Below are positions 37,841 to 51,212 of a stretch of DNA of 64,000 bases, piece by piece. Every line of letters begins with the position of its first letter. Position 1 is the first letter of the stretch. The DNA is from Saccharothrix luteola (GTDB taxonomy: Bacteria > Actinomycetota > Actinomycetes > Mycobacteriales > Pseudonocardiaceae), in NCBI RefSeq assembly GCF_020859565.1, contig NZ_JAJHUO010000008.1, positions 241,409-305,408 on the forward strand, in the 5' to 3' direction. The notes under the pieces are model-generated. The model saw only the letters and a program-made list of their open reading frames with translations, had not been told where the DNA came from and did not search any database. Position numbers and translations under genes: made by a program.

Positions 37841-38692
37841 TCAGCCGCCGATGCTGGCGCGGGCGTAGGCGTCGGCTCCGCTGTAGACGTTCTGGCCGTA
37901 CTCGGTCGAGTTGTTGTAGGCCAGCACGGCCGTCCACCAGCCCTCGCCCGTGCCCAGGTCACGTCCGCCCGAGCACAGGTAGCGGGCGGCGGCGAGGGCG
38001 GCGTCGTCGATGTTCTGCGGGTCGGGGGTCCGGCCGTCGCCGTTCGCGCGCACCGCGTAGCGGGCCCACGTGGTCGGGATGAACTGCATCGGGCCGACCG
38101 CGCGGTCCCAGCGGGTGTCGCCGTCGAGCGCGCCGCCGTCGCTGTCCGCGATCGCCTTCACGCCCGGTGAGCCGTCCAGCGGGATGCCGATGATCGGGCG
38201 TGACGGCCGGCCGTCCTCGCCGAGGCGCAGGCCGCCGATCGTGCCGTGGTGCGACTCGATGCGGCCGATGCCGGCCAGCGTCGCCCACGACACCCGGCAC
38301 GCCGGGTTCTGCGACCGCATCACCAGGTCGGCGACGGCGTACGCGCGCAGGGCGCGGACCGGGATGTCGGTCTTCTCCGACAACGCCGTGGCCCACGCGG
38401 TCAGCGGTTCGGCGCCGCCCGCGGCGGCCGGTGACGCTTGCGGTTCGCCGGCCGGCACGTCACCCGCCGAGCCCGGCGCGGCGGCGCCCGGTTCGACTTC
38501 GAGGAACGGCACGGGGAACGGCGGGTCCGCGGCGGTCCGGGGCGCGGGGCGGTTGAACGTGCTCAGGGCCCAGGCTCCCCCGGCCACGAACGCCAGCAGC
38601 AGCAACACCAGCGCCAGGCGTCCGGCGAGGTTGCCGGCACGGCCGCGCGACGGCGGGCGCGACTCGGTCTTGGACGGCGGCGGAACGACCAC
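37841..38692 (-). CDS. Lytic murein transglycosylase (LpqU-like)
   Basis: 283 residues, GTG start. One N-terminal membrane helix (LAGRLALVLLLLAFVAGGAW), a Pro/Ala-rich linker and an SLT domain: VSWATLAGIGRIESHHGTIG with catalytic Glu, RAVGPMQFIPTTWARYAVRA, and the terminal NNSTEYGQNVYSGADAYARA. Corresponds by position to LpqU near eno and mazG in mycobacteria, but has a membrane anchor rather than a lipobox. Confidence 0.88.
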   Translation of the reverse strand: MVVPPPSKTESRPPSRGRAGNLAGRLALVLLLLAFVAGGAWALSTFNRPAPRTAADPPFPVPFLEVEPGAAAPGSAGDVPAGEPQASPAAAGGAEPLTAWATALSEKTDIPVRALRAYAVADLVMRSQNPACRVSWATLAGIGRIESHHGTIGGLRLGEDGRPSRPIIGIPLDGSPGVKAIADSDGGALDGDTRWDRAVGPMQFIPTTWARYAVRANGDGRTPDPQNIDDAALAAARYLCSGGRDLGTGEGWWTAVLAYNNSTEYGQNVYSGADAYARASIGG

Positions 38693-38815
38693 CGCCCCAG
38701 GCTACGTGCTGAACACGAGTGCTCGGGCGTGCTCGCCACCGGCACAGCCCGAAACCGCCGGTCAGACGCCCTGAGACCGCCGGGATTCCAACCGGCGGGG
38801 CCGGTTCGGCGTGTG

Positions 38816-38874
38816 CTGAGCGTTGAATTCGGGGGTCCTGGACGTAGGACACACGCGTTCTGAACGTAGGACTC
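38816..38874. repeat. 22-bp-period intergenic repeat array C (three units)
   Basis: Units at 38816, 38838 and 38860: CTGAGCGTTGAATTC, CTGGACGTAGGACAC and CTGAACGTAGGACTC. The last unit overlaps by two bases the stop codon of the minus-strand gene ending at 38873. Confidence 0.9.
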
Positions 38875-39403
38875 ACGCCGGGGTGGTGGTCGGCGGCGGC
38901 GGTGCGGTGATGGTGGTGGTCGGGTCCGGTGGGAGTGGGGTTGGGGTTGTCGGGTCGGGTGAGGAGGAGGTGGTGGTGGGGTCGGGTGAGGAAGAGGTGG
39001 GGGTCGGGCTGGTGGGAGTCGGTGATGGGGACGGGTGTGGGAGGAGTTCGGCGCCCGTTCGAGCGCGGGCGGTGATGGCGCGCGTCGTGGTGGGCGGTGG
39101 GAGCGGTGGTTGGGGCAGGGCGCGGCGGTCCGCGGACGGGGTGGGGTCCGGTGACGGGGCCGGCGTCGACGGAGGCTCCGAGGTGATGGTCTCGGTCCAG
39201 TCCGGCAACGGGACGGGTGGGGCCTGGGTCCGGACGCTGACCAAGGTCTGGCGGCCGGTCGGGGGCGCCTGGCCCGACGGTGGCGGCGCCGGCTGACCGA
39301 ACGTCAGCACCAGCGCCGCCACCCCGCCCACCGCCGCCAGCGGCACCACCACGACCGCCGTCAGGCACCCGCGCCCACTGCGCGGCGTCTCACGATGACT
39401 CAC
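38873..39403 (-). CDS. Hypothetical Pro/Thr-rich membrane-anchored protein
   Basis: 176 residues. One membrane helix (CLTAVVVVPLAAVGGVAALVLTFG) then about 140 residues rich in Pro, Thr and Ser with degenerate SPDPTTT repeats, predicted disordered and extracellular. No domain recognised. The repetitive part may vary between strains. Confidence 0.6.
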   Translation of the reverse strand: MSHRETPRSGRGCLTAVVVVPLAAVGGVAALVLTFGQPAPPPSGQAPPTGRQTLVSVRTQAPPVPLPDWTETITSEPPSTPAPSPDPTPSADRRALPQPPLPPPTTTRAITARARTGAELLPHPSPSPTPTSPTPTSSSPDPTTTSSSPDPTTPTPLPPDPTTTITAPPPPTTTPA

Positions 39404-39505
39404 CCGTTATCCCGCCCCCCGGACCCGATCTTGCGTGGTACCCATTGGTCGGTTTCGGACCACCGGCCGCAACCACCACGCCGTCACACGCCCGGGTGAA
39501 CTCGA

Positions 39506-42500
39506 TCAGGCGAGGGGCGGTAGCTCCGGCGGAACGGCCGCCGGCCGCTCCTCCAACGCCTCCAGGGCCAGCCGCACCGCCGTGTCCAACTGCGGGTCGC
39601 GCCCCGCCACCCGGTCCTGCGGCGTGACGACCACCTCGACATCCGGGTCGACGCCGTGGTTCTCCACGCCCCACCCCGGCCCGGCGAACCACGTCGCGTA
39701 CCGGGGCTGCGTCACCAACGTCCCGTCGACCAGGTGGTACTGCATGTCGATGCCGATCACCCCGCCCCACGTGCGGGTGCCGACCACCGGCCCGATGCCC
39801 ATCTCCTTGATCGCCACGTTGACGATGTCGCCGTCGGACCCGGCGAACTCGTCCGCGATCGCGACCACCGGCCCGCGCGGCGCGTCGCCGGGGTAGCTGT
39901 CGGCCGTGGAGTAGCCGCGCGCCACCGACCAGCCGATGATCCGCCTGCCCAGCTTCTCCACCACCAGCTCGGACGTGTGCCCGCCGCCGTTCTCCCGCAC
40001 GTCCAGCACCACGGCCTCACGCGCCAGCTCCACCCGCAGGTCGCGGTGCAGCTGCGCCCAGCCCGCGCCCGTCATGTCCGGCACGTGCAGGTACCCGACC
40101 CGCCCGTCGGACAGCTCGTGCACGCGCGCCCGCCGGTCCGCCACCCACGCGTGGTAGCGCAACGGCTCGTCGTCCTCCAGCGGCACGACCACGACCCGGC
40201 GCGGCTCGCCACCGCCGCCGGGCCGCACGGTCAGCTCCACCGGCTTGCCCGCCGTGCCGACGAGCAGCGGCGCGGGCCCGGTCAACGGGTCCACCTGCCG
40301 CCCGTCGACCCCCACGATCGCGTCACCGACCCGCACCGCGACACCGGGAGCCGCCAACGGCGACCGCGCCGCCGGGTCCGACGTCTCGCCCGGGATCACC
40401 CGCGTGATCCGCCACGCGCCCGCCTCGTCCCGCTCCAGGTCCGCCCCGAGCAACCCCACGGCACGCCCGCGCGACCCGTGCGCCGGGATGACGTAGGCGT
40501 GCGACGTGCCCAGCTCGCCCTGCACCTCCCACAGCAGGTCGACCAGGTCGTTGTAGCTGCCGAGCCGGTCCACCAGCGGCCGGTAGCGCTCCAGCACGCC
40601 CGCCCAGTCGACGCCGCCCATGTCGGTGCGCCAGAAGTGGTCGCGCATCAGCCGCCCGGCCTCGGCGTACGCCTGCCGCCACTCGGCCGCCCGGTCCACC
40701 ACCACCCGCACCCGGGACAGGTCGACGTCCACCGAGTCGTGGTCGTCGGAGTCGACCTTCCGGTCCGCCGGCACGACCCGCAGGTCACCGCCGTCCTGCA
40801 CGACCACCCGCTGCCCGTCGCCGGTCACGTCGAACGCGTCGACGCCGTCCACCAGCGTCTCGGTGCGCGACTTGACCAGGTCGAACCGCTCCAGCACGGA
40901 CCTCGGCGGTCGGGCCGTCGGGCTCGCCTGGTTGTCGCCGAGCACCCCGCGCAACGGCGACCGCAGCCACAGCAGCCCGCCCTTGGCGGCGGTGAGGCCC
41001 GCGTAGCGGGCGGCGGCGACCGGCACCGTCACCACCCGGTCGGCCAGCCCGTCCAGGTCGACGACCGTGATCGGGTTCTCGTCGTCCTTCTCCTTGTCCT
41101 TGTCCGACGAGTCGTCGCCCACGGGTCGGCCGAGGCGCAGCGGGTCGAACGGCGACGGCGTGGTCGCGGCCAGCGGCAGCAGGTAGGGCCGGCACCCGGT
41201 CGGGAACGACAGGTCGAACACGTGCGCGTCGTACACCGGGTCGAAGCTGCGCACCGACAGGAACGCCAGGTAGCGGCCGTCCTCGGTGAACGTCGGCGAG
41301 AAGTCGGAGAACCGCAGCGGCGTCACGTCCACCACGGACAGGTCGGTGGTGTTGGTCATCCGGATGTGCTGCAACGGGCGCGGACCGGGGTGCGACCAGG
41401 CGAGCCAGTTCGAGTCCGGGGCGAACGCCAGGTCGCTGACGTGCGGGTTCGCCCCCTTCAGCACCTCGCGCACCTCGCCGGATTCGACGTCGACGAGCAG
41501 CAGCCGACCGTCGTGCGTGGCCACGGCGAGCCTGCGACCGTCCGGTGAGACGGCCAGCTCCAGCACCCGCCCGACCTTGCCGACCGCGACCCGGCGCGGC
41601 TCGTTGCCCGGCTCCACGCCGCCGATCGGGGAGAACTCCAGGCCCTCCTCGCCGTCCGCGTCGGTCACCCACACCACGCTGTCGCCGACCACGCGCGGCA
41701 GCCTGGCCCGGACGCCGGGCTGCTCGGCCAACGCGCGCACCGGACCGTCCCGGTGGGTCACCCAGTGCACGGTGCCGCGCACCTCGACCACGCTCCCGCG
41801 GCCGGTCTTGTCGGGGTGGAAGCCGTCGGGCCGCGACGGCACCGGCCGCGGCCTGCGCGCCGTGCGTGGCCCGCCGAGCGCGATCTCCAACCGCCGCGGC
41901 TCGGCCTCCAGGCCGTCCAGGACCCACAACTCGCCCGCGTGCTGCCAGACGATCCGCTCGCCGTCGCTCGACGCGACCCGGGCGTAGAACTCCTGCTCGG
42001 TGTGCCGCCGCAGGTCCGACCCGTCGGGCAGCGCGGAGTACAGGCTGCCGACGCCGTCGTGGTCGGACAGGAACGCGATCCGGTCCCCGATCCACATCGG
42101 CGAGGTCAACGACGAGGTCAGCTCGGGCAGGATGCGCGCGAACTCGCCGTCACCGTCCACGTCGACCCACAGCTTGGCCGCCGCACCGCCCCGGTAGCGC
42201 TTCCACCAGGCCGGGTCGCGGCCGTACACGGAGGTCACGACCACCTGCCCGGACGGACCGAACGCCACGTCGTCCACCCAGCCGTACGGCAGCCGTCGCG
42301 GCGGGCCGCCGTCGGTGGGCACGGCGTGCGCCCACTGCCGGTTCGTGGTCGCCTGGCCGGTGGACGTGACGGCGACGACCTCGCCGTCGGACGTCCAGCC
42401 GCGCACACCGGTGGAGTAGTCGCCCCAGTAGGTGAGCCGGGTGGCCTCGCCGCCGTCCGCCGGGGCCAGGTGGACCTCGGGCGCGCCGTCGCGGCGGCTG

Positions 42501-42676
42501 GTCCAGGCCAACCGGGTTCCGGTCGGGTCGAAGCGCGGGAAGGAGACGGGCACCTGGTCGGCGGTCACCCGCCAGGCCCGGCCGCCGTCGAGGGGGGCGA
42601 GCCACACGTCGTCCTCGGCCACGAAGGTCACGAGGTTGCCGTGCAGGTGCGGGAAGCGGAGGTAGGCCTCGGTCAC
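39506..42676 (-). CDS. Tricorn-like S41 protease
   Basis: 1056 residues from GTG 42676 (GAAGAG upstream; the frame extends to 42796). N-terminal beta-propeller repeats (YLRFPHLHGNLVTFVAEDDV, RLAWTSRRDGAPEVHL, RIAFLSDHDGVGSLYS and others), a second propeller, a PDZ domain (VAVRVGDAIVGVDGRQVDPL) and a C-terminal S41 domain. The catalytic His is in LGTSHAYVIPA and the nucleophilic Ser in EFAGSDGDIVNVAIKE. It degrades peptides released by the proteasome or other proteases, in the cytoplasm; no signal peptide is seen. Confidence 0.92.
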   Translation of the reverse strand: MTEAYLRFPHLHGNLVTFVAEDDVWLAPLDGGRAWRVTADQVPVSFPRFDPTGTRLAWTSRRDGAPEVHLAPADGGEATRLTYWGDYSTGVRGWTSDGEVVAVTSTGQATTNRQWAHAVPTDGGPPRRLPYGWVDDVAFGPSGQVVVTSVYGRDPAWWKRYRGGAAAKLWVDVDGDGEFARILPELTSSLTSPMWIGDRIAFLSDHDGVGSLYSALPDGSDLRRHTEQEFYARVASSDGERIVWQHAGELWVLDGLEAEPRRLEIALGGPRTARRPRPVPSRPDGFHPDKTGRGSVVEVRGTVHWVTHRDGPVRALAEQPGVRARLPRVVGDSVVWVTDADGEEGLEFSPIGGVEPGNEPRRVAVGKVGRVLELAVSPDGRRLAVATHDGRLLLVDVESGEVREVLKGANPHVSDLAFAPDSNWLAWSHPGPRPLQHIRMTNTTDLSVVDVTPLRFSDFSPTFTEDGRYLAFLSVRSFDPVYDAHVFDLSFPTGCRPYLLPLAATTPSPFDPLRLGRPVGDDSSDKDKEKDDENPITVVDLDGLADRVVTVPVAAARYAGLTAAKGGLLWLRSPLRGVLGDNQASPTARPPRSVLERFDLVKSRTETLVDGVDAFDVTGDGQRVVVQDGGDLRVVPADRKVDSDDHDSVDVDLSRVRVVVDRAAEWRQAYAEAGRLMRDHFWRTDMGGVDWAGVLERYRPLVDRLGSYNDLVDLLWEVQGELGTSHAYVIPAHGSRGRAVGLLGADLERDEAGAWRITRVIPGETSDPAARSPLAAPGVAVRVGDAIVGVDGRQVDPLTGPAPLLVGTAGKPVELTVRPGGGGEPRRVVVVPLEDDEPLRYHAWVADRRARVHELSDGRVGYLHVPDMTGAGWAQLHRDLRVELAREAVVLDVRENGGGHTSELVVEKLGRRIIGWSVARGYSTADSYPGDAPRGPVVAIADEFAGSDGDIVNVAIKEMGIGPVVGTRTWGGVIGIDMQYHLVDGTLVTQPRYATWFAGPGWGVENHGVDPDVEVVVTPQDRVAGRDPQLDTAVRLALEALEERPAAVPPELPPLA

Positions 42677-42839
42677 CTCTTCGACGTTAGCGCTCGGATC
42701 ATCCACACCCGACCCGCCCCGGGCAGGTCGCTGCGGCATCGAGATCAACGGTCGGCACGGGGGCGCCCGGATCACTCGGACAGGCGAATCGTGCAACCCA
42801 GGACAACCCGAATCGCATTTCTCACGTTAGCCGGGAAAA

Positions 42840-43075
42840 ACGGCGGCCACGGCGGCGGGGAGGACTGGCGGGCGGGAGGAAGCACTCGGGTGAGTGAGCT
42901 GGGAGCGGGTGAGCTCAGGCCGGGCCGGCTCGGGCGGGCAGGCAAGCAGGCTCAGGCGGGCAGGTGGGCCACCACCGGGCTCAGCAGGCAGACTCGGGTG
43001 GGCCAGTGTGCTCGGGCAAGTGGGCTCAGCAGGCAGGCTCAGGCAGGCCAGTGGCCTCAGGCTGGCCAGTGGGCT
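42840..43075. repeat. Degenerate G-rich repeats between mazG and the tricorn-like gene
   Basis: The 380-base gap 42,677-43,056 has no gene. From about 42,880 it consists of degenerate units such as GGGCTCAGCAGGCAG and GGCTCAGGCAGGCC, with irregular 10-25-base periods. The pattern continues into the mazG stop, so the last codons of mazG look like one repeat copy. On the minus strand the units read GCCTGCCTGAGCC. Confidence 0.65.
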
Positions 43076-43971
43076 CGCCAGTCCGCGGCGGTCAGGGTGG
43101 TGAGACCCGCCGCGCGGGCCGACCGCTCCGCCGCGCGCACGTTCGCCTCGAACCGCCGCGCCACCGCGCGCAGCTCCGTCTCCGGGTCCTCACCGGCCAG
43201 CTTCGCCAGCGCCGCCACCGCGAACAGCGTCGTGCCGGTGTCGTCGCCCTCCGGCAGCAGGTCCACCGGGAACCCGGCCCGCGCCACCCGCTGCGCCAGC
43301 TTCCCCGCCAGCGCCACCGCGGGCTGCCCGCTCGCCACGCCGTCCACACTGGACTCGCGCTGCTTCTCGACCTGCTTGAGCTCTTCCCACCGGTGCTGCT
43401 GGGACGTCGCGTCGTGCACGGCCGGGTCGTGGCCGGCGAACACGTGCGGGTGCCGTCCGACCAGCTTGGCCACCAGGTCGCCCGCCACCTCGTCGATCCC
43501 GAACGGCTCCTCGGCGTCCTCCGCCGCGATCCGCGCGTGGAACAGGACCTGGAGCAGCACGTCGCCCAGCTCCTCGCGCAACGCCGCCCGGTCGCCGTCC
43601 TCGATGGCCTCCAGCAGCTCGTAGGTCTCCTCGACCAGGTACTGGCGCAGCGACTTGTGGTCCTGCTCGGCGTCCCACGGGCACCCGCCGGGCGAGCGCA
43701 GGCGGTCCATCACGGCCGCCGCGTCCAGCAGCGGCACGGCCGGTGTGCGGATCACGTCGGACCCGGCCGAGATCAGCTCCCGCGCGGCGGGCTCGTCCGG
43801 GTTCGTGGTGATCAACACCAGCGACGGGCCCGCGACCAGCTCCGACACCGGCTCGGCCGACCACAGCGCCGCGTCCACGCCCTCCCCCGCGTACACCGCC
43901 GCCGCGCCCCGCAGAGCGGGTAGCGCGGCGGCGGGCAGAACCGGGGTGGCGCCTACGACGACAACGGTCAC
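43057..43971 (-). CDS. mazG: MazG-type nucleoside triphosphate pyrophosphohydrolase
   Basis: 304 residues; GTG 43971 overlaps the upstream stop by four. An N-terminal region of about 110 residues (VVVGATPVLPAAALPALRGA) precedes the MazG domain: RSPGGCPWDAEQDHKSLRQY, VEETYELLEAIEDGDRAALR, EELGDVLLQVLFHARIA, the EExxE...ExxD metal motif. Hydrolyses non-canonical NTPs. The order mazG, lipoprotein, mfd is opposite in sense to none of its neighbours, forming one minus-strand run. Confidence 0.92.
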   Translation of the reverse strand: MTVVVVGATPVLPAAALPALRGAAAVYAGEGVDAALWSAEPVSELVAGPSLVLITTNPDEPAARELISAGSDVIRTPAVPLLDAAAVMDRLRSPGGCPWDAEQDHKSLRQYLVEETYELLEAIEDGDRAALREELGDVLLQVLFHARIAAEDAEEPFGIDEVAGDLVAKLVGRHPHVFAGHDPAVHDATSQQHRWEELKQVEKQRESSVDGVASGQPAVALAGKLAQRVARAGFPVDLLPEGDDTGTTLFAVAALAKLAGEDPETELRAVARRFEANVRAAERSARAAGLTTLTAADWRAHWPA

Positions 43972-44903
43972 GACGACTTCTGCCGCACCGTCGCCTGGTA
44001 GCCGCTCAGCTCGCCCTCGCTCGCCGCCAGCGAGAGGGCGGTGCCGTCCCACAGGCCGTAACGGGGGTTGACCTGGATCTCGGGGTCGCCGGCCAGCGTC
44101 TGCACGAGCCGCAGGCCGATCTGCTCCAGCACCTGCGGCGTCAACTGCTCGGTGGACGACTCGCCGGACGCCCGCACGTCGGTCTTGCGGTCGGTCACGT
44201 AGGCCACGATCCACTGCGCGCTGCTCGGGTCCGGCGCGAACGCCACCACGGTGCCCGCCGGCACGCCGAACAGCGGCGACTGGGCGGCCTGCGGCGACTC
44301 GGCCGACCGCACCCGCTGGCCCTCCTTGGACAGGGTCTGGCCCTGGGTGCCTGCCGGCGCGTCGGCCACGAACTCGGCCATCTTCGCCGGGTCGGCCGCG
44401 ACCTGCTTGGCCTTCGCGATCGCGTCCGCGTTGTCCTTGGTGAAGAAGTAGTCGAACGTGACTTCCATCCGGTCCACGTACTTGCGCGCCAGCTCGACCA
44501 GCAGCAGCTGGTCCTTGGCCCGCTCGCGGAACGTCGCCGCGTCGTACACGGTGTTCTGCGAGGCCAGTTCCGCCCCGCCGGCCTGCTCGACCGACTCGGT
44601 CACGGCCTCCTCGGACACGGTCACGCCCTCGCGCCGGGCCGCCTGCTCGATCAGCTCGTGCTGCACGCCCAGGGTCACCAGCTGCCGGGCGACCTGGTCG
44701 AGCTTGCGCTGGTCGTGCAGCTTCTGGGCCTCGGGCTCCTTCTTGAGCACGACGTCCAGCCGCTGCTGCACCTGCTCCAGCGGCAGCACGGTGTCGCCGA
44801 CGATCGCGGCCGAGCCGACGTGGCTCGGCCCCGTGCCGCAGCCCGCGACCAGGAGTGCCACCGCCGCGCCGATCAGGGTGAAGCGCCTCTGCACAGTCCT
44901 CAC
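43968..44903 (-). CDS. Lipoprotein with SurA N-terminal-like domain
   Basis: 311 residues. Signal peptide with lipobox LLVAGC at residues 17-22. The mature part (IVGDTVLPLEQVQQRLDVVL ... VTLGVQHELIEQAARREGVT) is like the SurA chaperone N-domain without a PPIase domain. Probably an extracytoplasmic folding factor. Between mfd and mazG. Confidence 0.85.
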   Translation of the reverse strand: MRTVQRRFTLIGAAVALLVAGCGTGPSHVGSAAIVGDTVLPLEQVQQRLDVVLKKEPEAQKLHDQRKLDQVARQLVTLGVQHELIEQAARREGVTVSEEAVTESVEQAGGAELASQNTVYDAATFRERAKDQLLLVELARKYVDRMEVTFDYFFTKDNADAIAKAKQVAADPAKMAEFVADAPAGTQGQTLSKEGQRVRSAESPQAAQSPLFGVPAGTVVAFAPDPSSAQWIVAYVTDRKTDVRASGESSTEQLTPQVLEQIGLRLVQTLAGDPEIQVNPRYGLWDGTALSLAASEGELSGYQATVRQKSS

Positions 44904-44916
44904 GACCAGTACCTTC

Positions 44917-48480
<3,564 letters not shown>

Positions 48481-48633
48481 TGCGGTGGCTCCCCGGATTT
48501 CGAACGCGGACAGACCCCTGCCCGGGACCGAACACGTCCACGTCCACCGGAGGGGTTCTCGACTTCCCAGCCTACGGCCCCCGCCGGCCGGGTGCGCCGT
48601 GATTTCGGTTGACCGCGGGGTGACGCTGGGTAC

Positions 48634-49164
48634 GTGGAGCACAGGGAGATCAGGGCCGACTACGACGATCGGCACATCACGGTGTACCAGGCGTACTCCC
48701 CGGCCATCGCCGTCCCCGCGCTGGCGGCGGGGCGGTTCGTGCCGCCGTTCAGGCCGGGGCGGATGACGTGGATCAAGCCGTCGTTCTTGTGGATGATGTA
48801 CCGGTCCGGGTGGGGGGCGAAGCCGGACCAGGAGTGCGTGCTGGCCGTGCGAATCACCCGATCGGGGTTCGACTGGGCGGTGCGGTCGGCCGTGCCGAGC
48901 GACGAGGGGGTCGGGCGGAAGCCGGACGTGCGGGTGCAGTGGGACCCGGAGCGCAGCCTGCGGCTGGAGGCGCTGCCGCACCGGTCGTTGCAGCTGGGGC
49001 TGGCCGGTGAGGCGTCGCGGCGGTACGTGGACGAGTGGGTCGTGGGGCTGACCGACGTGACGCCGTTGGCGCACGAGGTGCACGCGCTGGTGCGTGCCGG
49101 TGACCTGGAGGGCGCGCGGGCGTTGCTGCCGGTGGAACGGCCGTACCCGATGCCCCGCACGTGA
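48634..49164 (+). CDS. DUF4291 family protein
   Basis: 176 residues, GTG start. Family features: [40 protein letters not shown] and [20 protein letters not shown]. Function unknown. Divergent from mfd. Confidence 0.88.
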   Translation: MEHREIRADYDDRHITVYQAYSPAIAVPALAAGRFVPPFRPGRMTWIKPSFLWMMYRSGWGAKPDQECVLAVRITRSGFDWAVRSAVPSDEGVGRKPDVRVQWDPERSLRLEALPHRSLQLGLAGEASRRYVDEWVVGLTDVTPLAHEVHALVRAGDLEGARALLPVERPYPMPRT

Positions 49165-49201
49165 ACGTCGAGCACACACGGGGGTTGTCATGCTGGGGGA
49201 C

Positions 49202-50323
49202 ATGCGTCGCTTTGTCGGGTTCGCCGCGGTGCTGGCCGCGTGCGCGGCGTGTTCGACGGAGGGCGCCGGTGGCACCGCGCCCTCGACGACCACGCCGGAG
49301 GGGCTGCGGGTCGAGGTGGTCGCCTCCGGGCTGAGCCACCCGTGGGACGTGGGGTTCCTGCCCGACGGGCGGATGCTCGTGCCGCAGCGGCCGGGGCGGA
49401 TCGCGCTGGTCGCGGACGGCCGGGTGACCGAGGTCGAGGCCGATCTCGGTGACGTGGAGGCGCGGGGCGAGGGCGGGCTGATGAGCCTGGTCGTGCACCC
49501 CGACTTCGCGACCAGCCGTCGGTTCACCACGTGCTTCAACACGTCCTCGGACGTGCGGCTGGTGACGTGGGAGCTGGACGGCGCGAAGGCGACGAGGGTG
49601 AAGGACCCGTTGCTCTCGGGGCTGCCGACGGCGTCGAGCGGACGTCACTCGGGGTGCCGGATGGCGCTGGACCGCGACGGCAACCTGCTCGTCGGCACCG
49701 GTGACACCGCGCGGGGCGACGTGGCGCAGGACCGGGCCAGCCTCGGCGGCAAGGTGCTGCGGATCGACCTCGCGACCGGCGAGGGCGTGGCGGGCAACCC
49801 GTTCGGCGACCGGATCTACACCTACGGGCACCGCAACGTGCAGGGCGTGGCCGTGCGGCAGGACGGGATGGTGTTCACCGCCGAGCACGGGCCCTCGGTG
49901 GACGACGAGGTGAACGTGCTCAAGCCCGGCGGGAACTACGGCTGGGACCCGTCGCAGGGCGGCACGGTCGGCGGGTACGACGAGGACGTGCCGATGACGG
50001 ACCTCTCGCGCTTCCCCGACGCCGTGTCGGCCGTGTGGTCGTCCGGCCGTCCGACCGAGGCGATCTGCGACGCCGCTTTCCTGGTCGGCGACCAGTGGGG
50101 CTCCCTGAACGGCGTCCTCGCCGTCACCGCCCTCAAGGGCGCCAAGCTCCTGCTCTTCACCGTCACCCAAGATGGCGGCGTGCACTCGGTCGCCATCCCG
50201 TCGGAACTGGACGGCACCCACGGCCGCCTGCGCGGCGCCGAACTGTCCCCCGACGGCTCCCTCTACGTCACCACCTCGAACGGCACCGACGACAAGATCC
50301 TCCGCATCACCAACCCGACCTGA
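49202..50323 (+). CDS. PQQ-dependent soluble aldose/sorbosone-type dehydrogenase lipoprotein
   Basis: 373 residues from ATG 49202 (GGGGGAC upstream; ATG 49190 possible). Lipoprotein-type signal with AACAACS. Six-bladed GSDH propeller: [60 protein letters not shown] (catalytic His), [37 protein letters not shown]. Such enzymes oxidise sugars outside the membrane with PQQ as cofactor, a natural client of the pqq genes at 9.6-12.9 kb. Confidence 0.85.
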   Translation: MRRFVGFAAVLAACAACSTEGAGGTAPSTTTPEGLRVEVVASGLSHPWDVGFLPDGRMLVPQRPGRIALVADGRVTEVEADLGDVEARGEGGLMSLVVHPDFATSRRFTTCFNTSSDVRLVTWELDGAKATRVKDPLLSGLPTASSGRHSGCRMALDRDGNLLVGTGDTARGDVAQDRASLGGKVLRIDLATGEGVAGNPFGDRIYTYGHRNVQGVAVRQDGMVFTAEHGPSVDDEVNVLKPGGNYGWDPSQGGTVGGYDEDVPMTDLSRFPDAVSAVWSSGRPTEAICDAAFLVGDQWGSLNGVLAVTALKGAKLLLFTVTQDGGVHSVAIPSELDGTHGRLRGAELSPDGSLYVTTSNGTDDKILRITNPT

Positions 50324-50328
50324 CCCGC

Positions 50329-50484
50329 GCGTCGAACCTCCAGGCCCCGCGTGTCGAACACTCAGGACCCGCGAGTCGAACGTTCGCGTACCCCGAATTC
50401 AACGCTCAGGTCCGCCCGCGGGTACCTGAGCGTTGAACTCAGGGGTCCTGAGGGTTCGACACGCGGGACCCGAGCGTTCGACAC
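50329..50484. repeat. 22-bp-period intergenic repeat array D, inverted at centre
   Basis: Four reverse-oriented units end at 50343, 50365, 50387 and 50409; three forward units start at 50426, 50448 and 50470. All spacings are 22 bp. The centre forms a hairpin: GAATTCAACGCTCAGGT (50395-50411) against ACCTGAGCGTTGAACTC (50424-50440), one mismatch in 17. Lies between convergent genes, so it likely terminates both. Confidence 0.9.
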
Positions 50485-50493
50485 GCGCGGGGG

Positions 50494-51135
50494 TCAGCGG
50501 GTGCGGAGGCGGGGTTTGTGGTCCATGTGGGACAGGCCCTTCCAGGCCAGGTTGACCAGGTGGGCGGCCACTTCGTCCTTCTTCGGCTTGCGGACCTCGA
50601 GCCACCACTGGCCGGTCAACGCCACCATGCCCACGAGGGCCTGCGAGTAGAGCGCGGCCAGCTTGCGGTCGTAACCCTGGCGGGAGAAGTGCAGGCCCAG
50701 GATCGACTCCACCTGGGACGCGATGTCGTTCAGCAACGACGAGAACGTGCCGGTGGACGACGCCACGGGCGAGTCGCGCACGAGGATCCGGAAGCCGTCC
50801 GTCGAGCCCTCGATGTAGTCCAGCAACGCGCACGCGGCCTGTTCCAGCAGCTCACGGGGGTGCCCGCCGGACAGCGCGTTGACGATGTGGTCCATCAGGT
50901 ACTGCATCTCGCGGTCCACCACGACCGCGTAGATGCCTTCCTTGCCGCCGAAGTGCTCGTACACCACGGGCTTGGACACGCCCGCCCGGTGCGCGATCTC
51001 CTCGATGGAGGTGACCTCGAAGCCCTTCTCCGCGAACAGCGCCCGGGCCACGTCGAGCAGTTGCTCGCGCCGCTCCTTGCCCGTCATCCGCACGCGCGGC
51101 ACCGGTGTCTCGTCGCCGCGCCGTCTCCCCGCCAC
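50494..51135 (-). CDS. TetR-family transcriptional regulator
   Basis: About 213 residues from GTG 51135 (51153 or ATG 51087 are alternatives). N-terminal HTH: RREQLLDVARALFAEKGFEV, SIEEIAHRAGVSKPVVYEHF, GGKEGIYAVVVDRE. C-terminal ligand domain of the TetR_C type (GSTDGFRILVRDSPVASSTG). Downstream of the desaturase on the same strand; likely represses that operon through the palindrome at 52213. In position it corresponds to Rv1019. Confidence 0.9.
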   Translation of the reverse strand: MAGRRRGDETPVPRVRMTGKERREQLLDVARALFAEKGFEVTSIEEIAHRAGVSKPVVYEHFGGKEGIYAVVVDREMQYLMDHIVNALSGGHPRELLEQAACALLDYIEGSTDGFRILVRDSPVASSTGTFSSLLNDIASQVESILGLHFSRQGYDRKLAALYSQALVGMVALTGQWWLEVRKPKKDEVAAHLVNLAWKGLSHMDHKPRLRTR

Positions 51136-51212
51136 CCAGACCACCCTAAACACCTGCCCCCCGCGTGGGTCGCGAGGGGCAGGCGGTCGCTTGCTCGACT
51201 ACTCGGCCACGT

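Noticed and set aside
50329..50484. CRISPR array
   Set aside because: Unit plus spacer is only 22 bp, spacers are 7 bp, orientation flips, and there are no cas genes.
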